From Ornithinimicrobium sediminis (lineage in GTDB: Bacteria > Actinomycetota > Actinomycetes > Actinomycetales > Dermatophilaceae): a stretch of 64,000 nucleotides of DNA. The first letter of the stretch is position 1, and each line of letters begins with the position of its first letter. Positions 40,357-49,200 of the stretch are shown here, one piece after another. A model generated the notes under the pieces. That model was not told where the DNA came from. It made no database searches and saw only the letters and a list, made by a program, of their open reading frames with translations. The stretch lies in assembly GCF_021272345.1 (NCBI RefSeq), contig NZ_JAJSDQ010000003.1:186001-250000 (forward strand), in the 5' to 3' direction. The position numbers and the translations under genes are program-made.

Positions 40357-41256
40357 TCAGCGGCCCACCATGGTGAACAGGCCCTGGACCTGCTCGACCC
40401 GCCAGCTCGCGGCGGCGAGCAGCAGGATCACGATGCCGACGAACAGCGGCCACTGCAGGGAGCGGCGGCGCACTGCAGCAGGGTCGCGACCCTTGGCGGC
40501 GGTCAGGGCCAGCACCCCTGCCACGGCCGCCCCGGTGACGGCGCCGCCGAGGTGGGCCTGCCAGGCGATGTTGGGGATGACGAAGCCGATCACGCCGTTG
40601 ATGGCGAGCAGCACGAGGATGCCGGCTGTGTCGCGACCCAGGTGCCAGTTGAGCACCAGCACCGCGGCGAACAGCCCGAAGACCGCCCCCGAGGCCCCGA
40701 CGGTCGGGGTCAGCCACCCCTGTCCGGTGGCCAGCAGGACGTAGCCCACCGACCCGCCCAGCGCGCTCACGAAGTAGAGCACCCCGAAGCGCAGCCGCCC
40801 CAGCATCGGCTCCAGGTAGCCGCCGATGATGTAGAGGGCATACATGTTGAACAGGATGTGGAAGAGGCTGGTCGGCGAGTGCACGAAGGCGGCCGTCAGC
40901 ATCCGCCACGGCTCCTGCACCGTGAGCACCGGCACGAACATCAGCTCACTGGTGACCTGGGGGTTCAGCCGCTGGCCGAGGTAGACGACCACGCAGACGC
41001 CGATGATCGTCAGGGTGACGACGGGGCGGGTGTCCGGGCGCGCCGGCGCCCCGAAGCGTGAGGTGGGCCGGGGGGCGCTCCGGCGTGCCTCGGCGACGCA
41101 GTCGACGCACTGGATGCCGACCGCGGCCGGCCGCTGGCACTCCGGGCACGTCGGACGCCCGCACCGCTGGCAGCTCACGTAGGCCACCCGGTCGGGGTGG
41201 CGGGGGCACACCGGCGGCCCGGTGGGGGCCGGCTCCTGCTGCGGGGAGGACGTCAC
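40357..41256 (-). CDS. Rhomboid family intramembrane serine protease with N-terminal zinc ribbon
   Basis: 299 aa. Residues 15-55 hold a zinc-binding segment with cysteines in CPRHPDRVAYVSCQRCG, RPTCPECQRP and QCVDC. Six membrane helices follow. The catalytic dyad is Ser in VGASGAVFGLFAAV and His in IAWQAHLGGAVTGA; FNMYALYIIGGYLEP is the family's helix 2 region. Rhomboids cleave membrane proteins within the bilayer. The same gene position beside ppiA and crgA is kept in mycobacteria and related genera. Confidence 0.92.
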   Translation of the reverse strand: MTSSPQQEPAPTGPPVCPRHPDRVAYVSCQRCGRPTCPECQRPAAVGIQCVDCVAEARRSAPRPTSRFGAPARPDTRPVVTLTIIGVCVVVYLGQRLNPQVTSELMFVPVLTVQEPWRMLTAAFVHSPTSLFHILFNMYALYIIGGYLEPMLGRLRFGVLYFVSALGGSVGYVLLATGQGWLTPTVGASGAVFGLFAAVLVLNWHLGRDTAGILVLLAINGVIGFVIPNIAWQAHLGGAVTGAAVAGVLALTAAKGRDPAAVRRRSLQWPLFVGIVILLLAAASWRVEQVQGLFTMVGR

Positions 41257-41298
41257 TGGGGCGCGAGGAGTGTGGTCGCTGGCCGACCGTGGCGGTCG

Positions 41299-41829
41299 TC
41301 AGTCCTGCTGGACGCTGACGCGCTCGATGACGACAGGCTCGACCGGCTTGTCGTTGCGGCCGGTCGGCACGGCGGCGATCGCGTCGACGACCGCGCGGCT
41401 GTCGGCGTCGGCGACCTCACCGAAGATCGTGTGCTTGCCCTGCAGCCACGGGGTGGGCTCGACCGTGATGAAGAACTGGGAGCCGTTGGTGCCCTTGCCC
41501 ATCCGCTTGCCGGCGTTGGCCATGGCCAGCAGGTAGGGGACGTTGAAGTGCTTGTCGGGGCTGATCTCGTCGTCGAAGGTGAAGCCGGGGCCACCCATCC
41601 CCTCGCCGAGGGGGCAGCCGCCCTGGATCATGAAGCCCGGGATGATGCGGTGGAAGACCAGGCCGTCGTAGAAGGGCTGCGGGTTGCTGCGGCCGGCGTC
41701 GTCGGAGTAGTCCAGCGAGCCCTCGGCCAGTCCCACGAAGGTGGCCACGGTCTTGGGGGCGTGGTCGGCGAACAGGGTCATGGCGATGTCGCCGTGGTTC
41801 GTGTGCAACGTGACGTTCATGACACACAT
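41299..41829 (-). CDS. ppiA: Peptidyl-prolyl cis-trans isomerase, cyclophilin type
   Basis: 176 aa, cytoplasmic (no signal peptide). Cyclophilin core: VFHRIIPGFMIQGGCP with the catalytic Arg, MANAGKRMGKGTNGSQFFITVEPTPWLQGKHTIFGEV with the substrate-binding residues. A GGAGG site precedes the ATG. It assists proline isomerisation in protein folding. It marks the left border of an inserted block of about 14 kb before tRNA-Ala. Confidence 0.95.
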   Translation of the reverse strand: MCVMNVTLHTNHGDIAMTLFADHAPKTVATFVGLAEGSLDYSDDAGRSNPQPFYDGLVFHRIIPGFMIQGGCPLGEGMGGPGFTFDDEISPDKHFNVPYLLAMANAGKRMGKGTNGSQFFITVEPTPWLQGKHTIFGEVADADSRAVVDAIAAVPTGRNDKPVEPVVIERVSVQQD

Positions 41830-41931
41830 CCTCCCACGCCTGCTCAGGGCTCCGGCGGCCCCGGGGGTCGGGTGGATTAGGCCAGCGTAAAGGGGCAGGA
41901 TGGGGGCAAGAACTCACAGAGGAGGGTTTCC

Positions 41932-42747
41932 GTGCTTCGCACCAACACCGAGAAGTCCAAGGACAAGGCCGTGTCCCATGCCAAGGACGCCGGCGCGCAC
42001 GCAGCAGCCGCGGGGGAGAAGGCAGGCGAGACCGTCCTCAACGCGGCGAGCTCGCTGATGCACGCCGTGTCCGAGGCCGTGGCGCCCCGGGCCGAGGCGG
42101 CCGCCAGCGTGACCCGTGACCGCACCCAGCACGCCCGCGAGGTGGCCGCCGAGAAGGCTGTCCACGCCCGTGCCGCTGCCGTGTCGGGCGTCGACCGGGG
42201 CATCGACACCGCCGTGCCCCGTGCCCAGGAGGGCCTGGCGCACCTGGGCCCCAAGGTCGACCACGCTCGCGACAGCATCGTCGACGACCTGCTGCCCAAG
42301 CTGCAGGAGCTCATCGGCTCCGTGCAGGTCGCCAAGGACGACATTCTGTCCCGGCAGGAGGGTCCCATCGCGGCCGTCACCGGCTCGCCCAAGAAGAAGA
42401 GCCGCAAGGGCGGCGTGCTGCTGACCTTCGGTGTGCTCGCCGCGGTGGGTGCGGCGGTGGCCTACTACCTGTCGCAGAAGCAGGACGAGGACGTGACCGA
42501 CCCCTGGGCCGGCACGGTCGACCGGCCCGTGGGCGGTTCACCGGGCGTGGACACCCAGGTGCGCGAGGACGTCGCCCCGGGCGCGGCGGCCCCCGAGGTC
42601 GCTGCTCCCGCTCCCGGCGCCGGTGTGCAGGCCACGCCCGTCGAGCCGGTCGAGGACGACGTGCCGGGCACCGACCCGGACGCGCGCACCGGCTTCGGCA
42701 CCGACTTCGGTGAGGGAGAGGCCGAGGAGCACAAGCCGCAGGCCTGA
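41932..42747 (+). CDS. Helical membrane-tethered protein of unknown function
   Basis: 271 aa from a GTG with AGAGGAGGG just upstream. Residues 1-140 are almost purely helical, rich in Ala, Glu, Lys and His and resembling apolipoprotein/LEA-like amphipathic repeats (KDAGAHAAAAGEKAGETV ...). A basic KKKSRKGG precedes a membrane helix (about 158-176), and the remainder is an acidic, Pro/Ala/Val-rich tail (VAAPAPGAGVQATPVEPVEDD). Topology suggests the helical part in the cytosol and the tail outside. No family recognised. Confidence 0.72.
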   Translation: MLRTNTEKSKDKAVSHAKDAGAHAAAAGEKAGETVLNAASSLMHAVSEAVAPRAEAAASVTRDRTQHAREVAAEKAVHARAAAVSGVDRGIDTAVPRAQEGLAHLGPKVDHARDSIVDDLLPKLQELIGSVQVAKDDILSRQEGPIAAVTGSPKKKSRKGGVLLTFGVLAAVGAAVAYYLSQKQDEDVTDPWAGTVDRPVGGSPGVDTQVREDVAPGAAAPEVAAPAPGAGVQATPVEPVEDDVPGTDPDARTGFGTDFGEGEAEEHKPQA

Positions 42748-42765
42748 GCCACGACATACGGCAGA

Positions 42766-42794
42766 GCGGTGACCACCCGGGAGGTGGTCACCGC
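42766..42794 (+). terminator. Hairpin terminator
   Basis: GCGGTGACCACC (42766-42777) pairs perfectly with GGTGGTCACCGC (42783-42794), 5-nt loop, 18 bp after the preceding stop. Confidence 0.75.
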
Positions 42795-42940
42795 CCTTCG
42801 TCGTCCCCGCGGGAGCACTCCCGTCGGTGACCTCAGTTTTCACTCCTGTCCCGCGTGGCGTCGCCACGGAAGCGTCTGCTGCTCCTACGCTCGCCGTGTA
42901 GCAGACCCGTTCGCCCGTGTCGCCGAAAGGGGGGTCGCCC

Positions 42941-45184
42941 GTGACCGTTCCGGCACGCCCTGCCTACGGAGAGCGGCCCGAGGGCGAGGACGGCCGGCCC
43001 CCGGGCACGGTCGACCTGCTGGAGGCACCCGCCCGGTCGCGCCGGCCCCCGCCCGTCACCCCCCACGCCCCACCCCGGCCCCAGGTCGACACCGGGCGCG
43101 TGACGCGCCGCGGCGGCGGCCCTCGTGGCCCGAGCGGCATCGACCCACGGCCCGGTCACATCCCCGGCCTCGACGGCATCCGGGCACTGGCGATCCTGGG
43201 CGTGCTGGTCTTCCACTACACCCCTGCCCTGCTGCCCGGGGGCTTCCTGGGGGTCGACGTGTTCTTCGTCGTGTCCGGCTTCCTCATCACCACCCTGCTC
43301 ATGCGCGAGCTCGCCCAGCGCGGCCGGATCGACCTGCCGCGCTTCTGGCTGCGGCGGGCCAGACGTCTGCTGCCGGCCCTGTTCACCGTGGTCGTGCTCA
43401 GCGTCGCCGCGGCCCGGGTGGTGGGCGGCGACCTGCTCGTCGCGATCGGACGGCAGACCTTCGGTGCCCTGACCTTCTCGACGAACTGGGTGGAGATCGT
43501 GGCCGGGGCGAGCTACTTCCACTCCACCTCCCCGCTGCTCTTCGTCAACTTCTGGTCGCTCGCGGTCGAGGAGCAGTTCTACCTGCTGTGGCCGTTCGGC
43601 CTGGTGCTCGTGCTGGCCCTGACCTCCGGCACCCGGCACCGTCTCTACGTCGCGGGCGGGCTCGCCCTGGCCTCCGCCACCGCGATGGCCGTCCTCTACA
43701 CCCCTGGCGAGGACGCGACCCGCGTCTACTACGGCACCGACACCCACGCCTTCGGCCTGATGCTCGGCGTGGCCCTCGCCTTCGCCTGGGCCGGTCCGGA
43801 GCGGGCCTGGCTGCGCACCGAGACGTGGCGGCGCTGGCGAGGAGCGGCCGTGGGCCTGTCGCTGCTCACGCTGGTCGGTCTCATGGTCTGGCTCACGGAG
43901 GCCACCGCCTTCACCTTCCGCGGAGGCATCCTGCTGGCCTGCCTGGCCACCGTGGTCCTCATCGCCGGCCTGCTCGAGAGCAACAGCCCGTGGCGGCTGT
44001 GGATGAGCCTGCCGGTGCTGGGCTGGCTGGGCAGCCGGTCCTACGGTCTCTACCTGTGGCACTGGCCGGTGCTCGTGATCGCGGCGGCGCTCGTGCCCTT
44101 CGCCCACGGCACCCTGCGCGGCTGGCTGGTGATCTCCACGGCGCTGCTCGTCTCCTTCGTCATCACCGAGCTGTCCTACCGGCTCGTGGAGACCCCCATC
44201 CGCCGACACGGCTTCCTGGCGCCGCTGCGGAGCGCCGTGCGCTGGCTCGCGACCCCCTGGACCCACTCCCGGCTGCCCCGCCTGGTGGCCGGTGGGCTGG
44301 CGCTGGTCCTGCTGCTGACGGTGGTGGCGGTGCTCACGGCACCGGAGAAGTCGGAGACGCAGCGCCAGATCGAGGCGGCGGAGGCAGCGATGAACGCACC
44401 CGTGACCGGTTCGGCCGCCCGCGTGGAGGCGGCGCGCGGGCTCGCCCTGGGCACCATGGCGACGCCGCTCGAGGAGGACGCCGGGGCTCCGGCCGTCGAC
44501 GAGGCCCTGGAGGATGAGACCGAGGAGGCCCTCGAGGAGGACGCCGGGGCTCCGGCCGTCGACGAGGCCCTGGAGGATGAGACCGAGGAGGCCCTCGAGG
44601 AGGAGGCCGACGAGGGGGCGGAGGCCGCCGAGCAGCCCGCATCGGGTGCTGCGGCCGACTGGGGCTGGACCGAGGACGAGGACGGCCTGCTGGTGCCGGC
44701 CGGGGAGGACCTCACGGCGATCGGTGACTCCCTCGTCGTGACCAGCCGGGACGGCCTGTCCTACCGCTTCCCCGACATCAGCTATGCCGCGAAGTCGAAC
44801 CGGCAGTGGAAGGACGCCCTGCCGGTCCTGGAGCAGGCGCTGGCCGAGGGGTCCGTGCGCGACAACGTGGTGGTGCACTTCGGCACCAACGCCGGTGTCG
44901 ACGAGGAGCAGGCCAGGGCGTTCGTGGAGGCACTCGGCCCCGACCGGCGCGTGGTGCTGATGAACCTCTACGGCTCCAGCACGTTCGTGCCCGGCTCCAA
45001 CGAGGTCATCGCCGAGATCGCCGCCGACCGCCCCAACGTCGTCGTCGGGGACTGGCAGGCGGCAGCCACGGCGCAGCCGGAGACCCTCCAGTCGGACCGG
45101 ATCCACCCGGACATCGACGGCATGCACGTGTATGCCGAGGTGGTCGCCGAGTCCTTCGACGCACTGGCCCGCGGAGAGGGCTGA
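42941..45184 (+). CDS. OafA-like acyltransferase with C-terminal SGNH domain
   Basis: 747 aa from a GTG preceded by AAAGGGGGG; an in-frame GTG at 42917 is an alternative. A 70-residue Pro/Arg-rich cytosolic N-terminus, then the acyltransferase-3 domain with about 10 helices, starting GLDGIRALAILGVLVFHYTPALLPGGFLGVDVFFVVSGFLITTLL (catalytic His in the first helix). After a further membrane helix comes an acidic linker with a perfect 21-residue duplication and an SGNH esterase/transferase domain (GDSLV ... HFGTNAG ... IHPD). Such proteins acetylate cell-wall polymers or surface glycans. Confidence 0.9.
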   Translation: MTVPARPAYGERPEGEDGRPPGTVDLLEAPARSRRPPPVTPHAPPRPQVDTGRVTRRGGGPRGPSGIDPRPGHIPGLDGIRALAILGVLVFHYTPALLPGGFLGVDVFFVVSGFLITTLLMRELAQRGRIDLPRFWLRRARRLLPALFTVVVLSVAAARVVGGDLLVAIGRQTFGALTFSTNWVEIVAGASYFHSTSPLLFVNFWSLAVEEQFYLLWPFGLVLVLALTSGTRHRLYVAGGLALASATAMAVLYTPGEDATRVYYGTDTHAFGLMLGVALAFAWAGPERAWLRTETWRRWRGAAVGLSLLTLVGLMVWLTEATAFTFRGGILLACLATVVLIAGLLESNSPWRLWMSLPVLGWLGSRSYGLYLWHWPVLVIAAALVPFAHGTLRGWLVISTALLVSFVITELSYRLVETPIRRHGFLAPLRSAVRWLATPWTHSRLPRLVAGGLALVLLLTVVAVLTAPEKSETQRQIEAAEAAMNAPVTGSAARVEAARGLALGTMATPLEEDAGAPAVDEALEDETEEALEEDAGAPAVDEALEDETEEALEEEADEGAEAAEQPASGAAADWGWTEDEDGLLVPAGEDLTAIGDSLVVTSRDGLSYRFPDISYAAKSNRQWKDALPVLEQALAEGSVRDNVVVHFGTNAGVDEEQARAFVEALGPDRRVVLMNLYGSSTFVPGSNEVIAEIAADRPNVVVGDWQAAATAQPETLQSDRIHPDIDGMHVYAEVVAESFDALARGEG
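44471..44596 (+). repeat. Perfect 63-bp tandem duplication inside the acyltransferase gene
   Basis: Bases 44471-44533 and 44534-44596 are identical and in frame, each encoding a 21-residue acidic unit (EEDAGAPAVDEALEDE followed by TEEAL) in the linker before the SGNH domain. Identity at the DNA level points to a recent or continually homogenised event. Confidence 0.9.
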
Positions 45185-45216
45185 CGCCTGCCTGCGTTTA
45201 TGGCAGGCTCGGTGAC

Positions 45217-46437
45217 GTGAACATCGTCTTCGTCGAGCCGCACTTCCCGAAGAGCCAGCGCGAGTTCGTGCGCGCACTCGCGGAGGCAGGGGCGTTCGTG
45301 ATGGGCGTCGGCGAGACCCCGGCGGAGTATCTGGACGACCAGCTCAGGTCGTGGATGGGTCACTACGAGCAGGTCGGCTCGGTCACCGACCTGGAGGCGA
45401 TGACGCACGTCGTCCGCCGCCTGCAGAGCTGGGTGTGGGTCGACCGCCTGGAGTCGACCATCGAGTCGCACATGATGCCCGCGGCCATGGTCCGCGAGGC
45501 GACCGGCATCCCGGGCACCTCCGTGCACACCACCTGGCTGTGTCGCGACAAGCCGTCGATGAAGGAGGCCCTGCGGGCGGCCGGCGTCCCGACGGCCGCC
45601 TCGGTCGCCGCCGACGACGTGGAGCAGATCCGCGCCTTCGCCGCACAGGTCGGCTACCCGCTCGTCCTCAAGCCCCGGGACGGCGCGGGCGCGGCCGCGA
45701 CCAGCCGGGTCGACAACGACAGCCAGCTCGAGGAGGCGCTGGGGCAGTTCGGCCACGGCACCACCTCGATCGCCGTCGAGGAGTTCGTGGAGGGCCACGA
45801 GGGCTTCTACGACACCATCAGCATCAACGGCGAGCCCGCTCTCGACTTCGCCTCGCACTACTACCCGGGCGTGCTCGAGGCGATGCGCACGCGGTGGGTC
45901 TCACCGCAGTACATCGCGACCAACCGCATCGACAGCGGAGGGCTCTACGACGAGATCCGTGAGATGGGCCGCACCGTCGTGCAGGCCCTCGGCATCCAGA
46001 CCTCCGCCACGCACATGGAGTGGTTCCACGGCCCCAAGGGTCTGAGGTTCAGCGAGATCGGCGCCCGCCCGCCGGGGGTGGGCTGCTGGGACCTCTACTC
46101 CGCCGGCAACGACATCGACGTCTACCGGGCCTGGGCCGAGGCCGTGCTCTACGGCCACACGGACATCCGGCCCACCCGCAGCCACTCCGCCGGCATCATC
46201 GCGCTGCGCCCCGACCGCGACGGCACGATCAGCCACTACTCCGGGCTGGAGGACGTGGAGAACCGCATGGGTCGATGGATCATCGACGCGCACCTGCCGG
46301 GGTCGGGCACGCCCACCCAGCCGGTGGCCAACGGCTATATGGCCAACGCCTGGATCCGTATGCGGCACCCGGACTACGACGTGCTGCGCACGATGCTCGA
46401 CGACGTCGGCAGCAGCGTGCAGGTCCATGCCCACTGA
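45217..46437 (+). CDS. ATP-grasp ligase of unknown product
   Basis: 406 aa from a GTG at 45217. N-terminal pre-ATP-grasp domain (NIVFVEPHFPKSQREFVRAL), ATP-grasp fold at about 105-310: ATP-binding Lys in YPLVLKPRDGAGAA, hinge VEEFVEGHEGFYDTISING, and the metal/carboxylate region RFSEIGARPPGVG. Family members join a carboxylate to an amine or other nucleophile via an acyl phosphate. The next gene starts inside its last codons (11-bp overlap) and the third follows with a 4-bp overlap, so the three form one translation-coupled unit. Product unknown; a peptide or amide is the most likely kind. Confidence 0.82.
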   Translation: MNIVFVEPHFPKSQREFVRALAEAGAFVMGVGETPAEYLDDQLRSWMGHYEQVGSVTDLEAMTHVVRRLQSWVWVDRLESTIESHMMPAAMVREATGIPGTSVHTTWLCRDKPSMKEALRAAGVPTAASVAADDVEQIRAFAAQVGYPLVLKPRDGAGAAATSRVDNDSQLEEALGQFGHGTTSIAVEEFVEGHEGFYDTISINGEPALDFASHYYPGVLEAMRTRWVSPQYIATNRIDSGGLYDEIREMGRTVVQALGIQTSATHMEWFHGPKGLRFSEIGARPPGVGCWDLYSAGNDIDVYRAWAEAVLYGHTDIRPTRSHSAGIIALRPDRDGTISHYSGLEDVENRMGRWIIDAHLPGSGTPTQPVANGYMANAWIRMRHPDYDVLRTMLDDVGSSVQVHAH

Positions 46438-47359
46438 GCCGCACATCACCTTCCTCGGCCCCCAGCGCACCCCTCGTCTCGACGAGGTCGTGGCCTCGCT
46501 GGGCCTGCACGGCCCGTTCGCGACGGTCAACGCCGGCTGGCAGGAGCGCGAGCCCGAGGACGAGCTGCTCGACAGCATGCTCGGCGGCCGGAGCCACAAC
46601 CTGCACCTGTGGCGTCGCATGCAACAGCTGTGGGAGGCCGACCCGGAGTTCGCCGAGGCCGACCGCGAGCGCCGCGACGTGCTCGAGGAGATGCAGCAGC
46701 TCTACCTGCAGGGTCTGGACCATGCTATGGCGGCGATCACCGAGCTGCACCAGCACACGCCGCGCAACGCCTGGGTGATGGAGACCGCCCTGGCGGACAC
46801 CGAGCGCATCGTGCGTGACCTGGACGCCCGGCACCTGGAGCGGGTCGCCGAGGTGCACGCCGAGTTCTGGTCGCGCACCACACCACACGAGCGGGCCGAG
46901 CTGGCCGAGGCGCGGGAGGCCATCGCGGTCGAGCTGAGCGACGTGGAGGCCGTCGTCATCCCCGGCGGCCACGTGGGGGTGCTCCTCGGCGCGCTGCACC
47001 TGTTCAACATCGCGCCGGCGCTGGACGTGCCGGTCGTCGCCTGGGGCGCCGGTGCCATGGCGCTCACCGAGCGCGTCGTGCTCTTCCACGACCGGGCCGC
47101 GCACGGCCCGGCCGTGGCCGAGGTGTTCGCTCCTGGTCTGGGGCTGGTCAAGGAGACCGTGGCCCTGCCGTCGGCCCGTGAGCGCCTCGACCTGGCCAAC
47201 CACGACCGGATGGCGATCCTGGCCCGCCGGTTCGCCCCCTCGCGGTGCCTGCTGCTGGATGCCGGCGCGCAGGTCCACGTCGGCGCGGACGGACGGCTGC
47301 CCGCGGGCGCGACGGTCATCGGACCCGCAGGCTCCGCCCAGCCCCTGGAGGCGGCATGA
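46427..47359 (+). CDS. Peptidase S51/class I GATase-like protein lacking the nucleophile serine
   Basis: 310 aa. The N-terminal half is helical and unrecognised. The C-terminal half (about 165-305) looks like the S51/cyanophycinase fold: AVVIPGGHVGVLLGALHLFN, then VPVVAWGAGAMALTERVVLFHD, then a LARRFAPSRCLLLDAGAQV ending. In S51 enzymes the elbow reads xSAGA with the nucleophile Ser; here it is WGAGA, so catalysis by the usual Ser is excluded. It may be a binding or scaffold partner of the ATP-grasp enzyme. Overlaps both neighbours. Confidence 0.7.
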   Translation: MPTEPHITFLGPQRTPRLDEVVASLGLHGPFATVNAGWQEREPEDELLDSMLGGRSHNLHLWRRMQQLWEADPEFAEADRERRDVLEEMQQLYLQGLDHAMAAITELHQHTPRNAWVMETALADTERIVRDLDARHLERVAEVHAEFWSRTTPHERAELAEAREAIAVELSDVEAVVIPGGHVGVLLGALHLFNIAPALDVPVVAWGAGAMALTERVVLFHDRAAHGPAVAEVFAPGLGLVKETVALPSARERLDLANHDRMAILARRFAPSRCLLLDAGAQVHVGADGRLPAGATVIGPAGSAQPLEAA

Positions 47360-48540
47360 CGACCACGCCCGTGGAGCACCCGAGCAAGCAGCGGCGGCGG
47401 CACAAGCTCGCGATCAACCGGCTGCGGGAGTCCGAGGGCCTCGACGAGGCGGCGGTGGACGCCTTCGTCGCCGAGCACGCCGTCCCCGTCGTCGAGGGCT
47501 CCAAGTGCACCTTCCTGTTCCGCGGGGAGGCCGACGAGGTCTGGGTGCGGCACCGCATCGTCAACCAGCCGCAGCGGGTGCCGATGAAGCGGGTGCCCGG
47601 TCTGTCCCTGTGGTGGGTCACCATCGAGCTGCCGGAGGGCTCCCGGGTGGAGTACCAGCTCGAGATCCGCCGCGGGGAGCACTACGAGCACCTCAACGAC
47701 CCGCTGAACCCGCACGTCGCGCACAGCCCGGTCGGGTCGTCGTCGGTGTGCCACGCGGTCGGCTACACCACCCCCGACTGGGTGCTGCACGACCCCGACT
47801 CCCGCCCCGGCGAGCTGCACGACCTGCAGTTCCACTCCAAGGCGCTGCGCCGCAACACCACCAGCCGCGTCTACCTGCCGGCACGCTTCCGCCGCACCAC
47901 GTCATACCCGCTGCTGGTCGTGCACGACGGTGACGACTACCTCAACTACGCCGCCATGAAGACCGTGCTGGACAACCTCATCCACCGGCTCGACATGGCC
48001 GAGACCATCGTCGTCTTCTCCAACCCCGCCGACCGGCTGCGGGAGTACCCCAACTACGCCGCGCACGCCCGCCACATCAGCGCCGAGCTCATCCCGTCGC
48101 TGCACGAGCGGCTCCCGCTGATCGACCGACCCGACGCGCGCTGCCTGATGGGGGCCAGCTTCGGCGGCGTCGCCTCGCTGTCCGTCGCCTACCGCAAGCC
48201 CGACCTGGTCGGCTCGCTGCTGCTGCAGTCGGGCTCGTTCGTCTTCACCGACATCGGCGACGAGCACGGTGGAGGCCCGGCCTTCGACCCCGTCGTGAAG
48301 TTCATGAACCGCTACCGCGAGCGCCCTCGCAAGGTCGCCGAGCGCATGTTCATGACCTGTGGCGTCTACGAGCCGCTCATCGTCCACAACCGCTCGATGG
48401 TGCCGGTCTTCGAGTCGACCGGCACGACGGTGCGGTATGTCGAGGCGCGGGACGGGCACTCATGGGAGAACTGGCGCGACCGGCTGCGGGACGGCCTGTC
48501 GTGGATCTTCCCCGGCCCACAGCGCTTCGTCTACGAGTAG
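47356..48540 (+). CDS. Fes-like esterase (alpha/beta hydrolase with N-terminal E-set domain)
   Basis: 394 aa from the ATG at 47356 (4-bp overlap with the previous stop). Residues 40-140 form an immunoglobulin-like domain as in enterochelin esterases (CTFLFRGEADEVWVRHRIVN, WWVTIELPEGSRVEYQLEI). The catalytic domain (150-390) has LLVVHDGDDYLNY, nucleophile Ser in LMGASFGGVASL, and the final His in EARDGHSWENWR, so it looks active. Members hydrolyse ester bonds in siderophores, peptides or cell-wall lipids. Coupling to the ATP-grasp gene suggests it releases or edits that enzyme's product. Confidence 0.85.
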   Translation: MTTTPVEHPSKQRRRHKLAINRLRESEGLDEAAVDAFVAEHAVPVVEGSKCTFLFRGEADEVWVRHRIVNQPQRVPMKRVPGLSLWWVTIELPEGSRVEYQLEIRRGEHYEHLNDPLNPHVAHSPVGSSSVCHAVGYTTPDWVLHDPDSRPGELHDLQFHSKALRRNTTSRVYLPARFRRTTSYPLLVVHDGDDYLNYAAMKTVLDNLIHRLDMAETIVVFSNPADRLREYPNYAAHARHISAELIPSLHERLPLIDRPDARCLMGASFGGVASLSVAYRKPDLVGSLLLQSGSFVFTDIGDEHGGGPAFDPVVKFMNRYRERPRKVAERMFMTCGVYEPLIVHNRSMVPVFESTGTTVRYVEARDGHSWENWRDRLRDGLSWIFPGPQRFVYE

Positions 48541-48550
48541 TCTCGCGAGG

Positions 48551-48573
48551 ACCGGACCCGGAGGGGGTCCGGT
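48551..48573 (+). terminator. Short hairpin between esterase and NYN genes
   Basis: ACCGGACCC (48551-48559) pairs with GGGTCCGGT (48565-48573), 5-nt loop, 10 bp after the esterase stop. It may end or attenuate the three-gene cluster transcript before the NYN gene. Confidence 0.55.
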
Positions 48574-48594
48574 GGTATCGAGCTAAGGACCCTG

Positions 48595-49170
48595 ATGAGC
48601 ACGGAGACGCCCGCACCGGAGCGGCTGACCTACCTGCTGGTCGACGGCGAGAACATCGACGCGACGATCGGCAACTCCATCCTGAGCCGCCGGCCGCACC
48701 CCGAGGAGCGACCTCGCTGGGACCGGCTGCTCACCTTCGCCGAGGGCCAGTGGGAGCAGCCGGCCAAGGGGCTGTTCTTCCTCAACGCCTCCTCGGGCCT
48801 GCCCATGGCCTTCGTCCAGGCGCTGCGCGCCATCGGCTACGCCACCGTGCCGCTGTCCGGCTCGGGCGACGACAAGGTCGTCGACATGGCCATCATCCGC
48901 ACCCTGGCCGCCATCCAGGACCGCGCGGCCGACGTCATGCTCGTCAGCCACGACGGTGACTTCGTCGATCAGATGGACCCGCTGGTGGACGGGGAGCGCC
49001 GGGTCGGCCTGATGGCCTTCGAGGAGTTCCGCAACCACGGCTTCGCCGCCCTGGAGGCGCGCGGGATGGAGTTCTTCGACCTCGAGCACGACGCCAAGGC
49101 CTTCAACACCCGCCTGCCGCGCCTGCGGATCATCCCGATCGAGGAGTTCGACCCGCTGGACTTCCTCTAG
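48595..49170 (+). CDS. NYN domain (PIN-like) nuclease
   Basis: 191 aa with AAGGA ahead of the ATG. PIN-like acidic residues are visible in YLLVDGENIDATIG, GSGDDKVVDMAIIRTL and VMLVSHDGDFVDQMDPL, so metal-dependent RNase activity is likely. It resembles the LabA/Rv-type NYN proteins of actinobacteria. It follows the three-gene cluster by 54 bp with a small hairpin between, so a functional link is uncertain. Confidence 0.85.
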   Translation: MSTETPAPERLTYLLVDGENIDATIGNSILSRRPHPEERPRWDRLLTFAEGQWEQPAKGLFFLNASSGLPMAFVQALRAIGYATVPLSGSGDDKVVDMAIIRTLAAIQDRAADVMLVSHDGDFVDQMDPLVDGERRVGLMAFEEFRNHGFAALEARGMEFFDLEHDAKAFNTRLPRLRIIPIEEFDPLDFL

Positions 49171-49200
49171 GCTCCGGGCGCCTGGACAGGAAGGTCGTTC

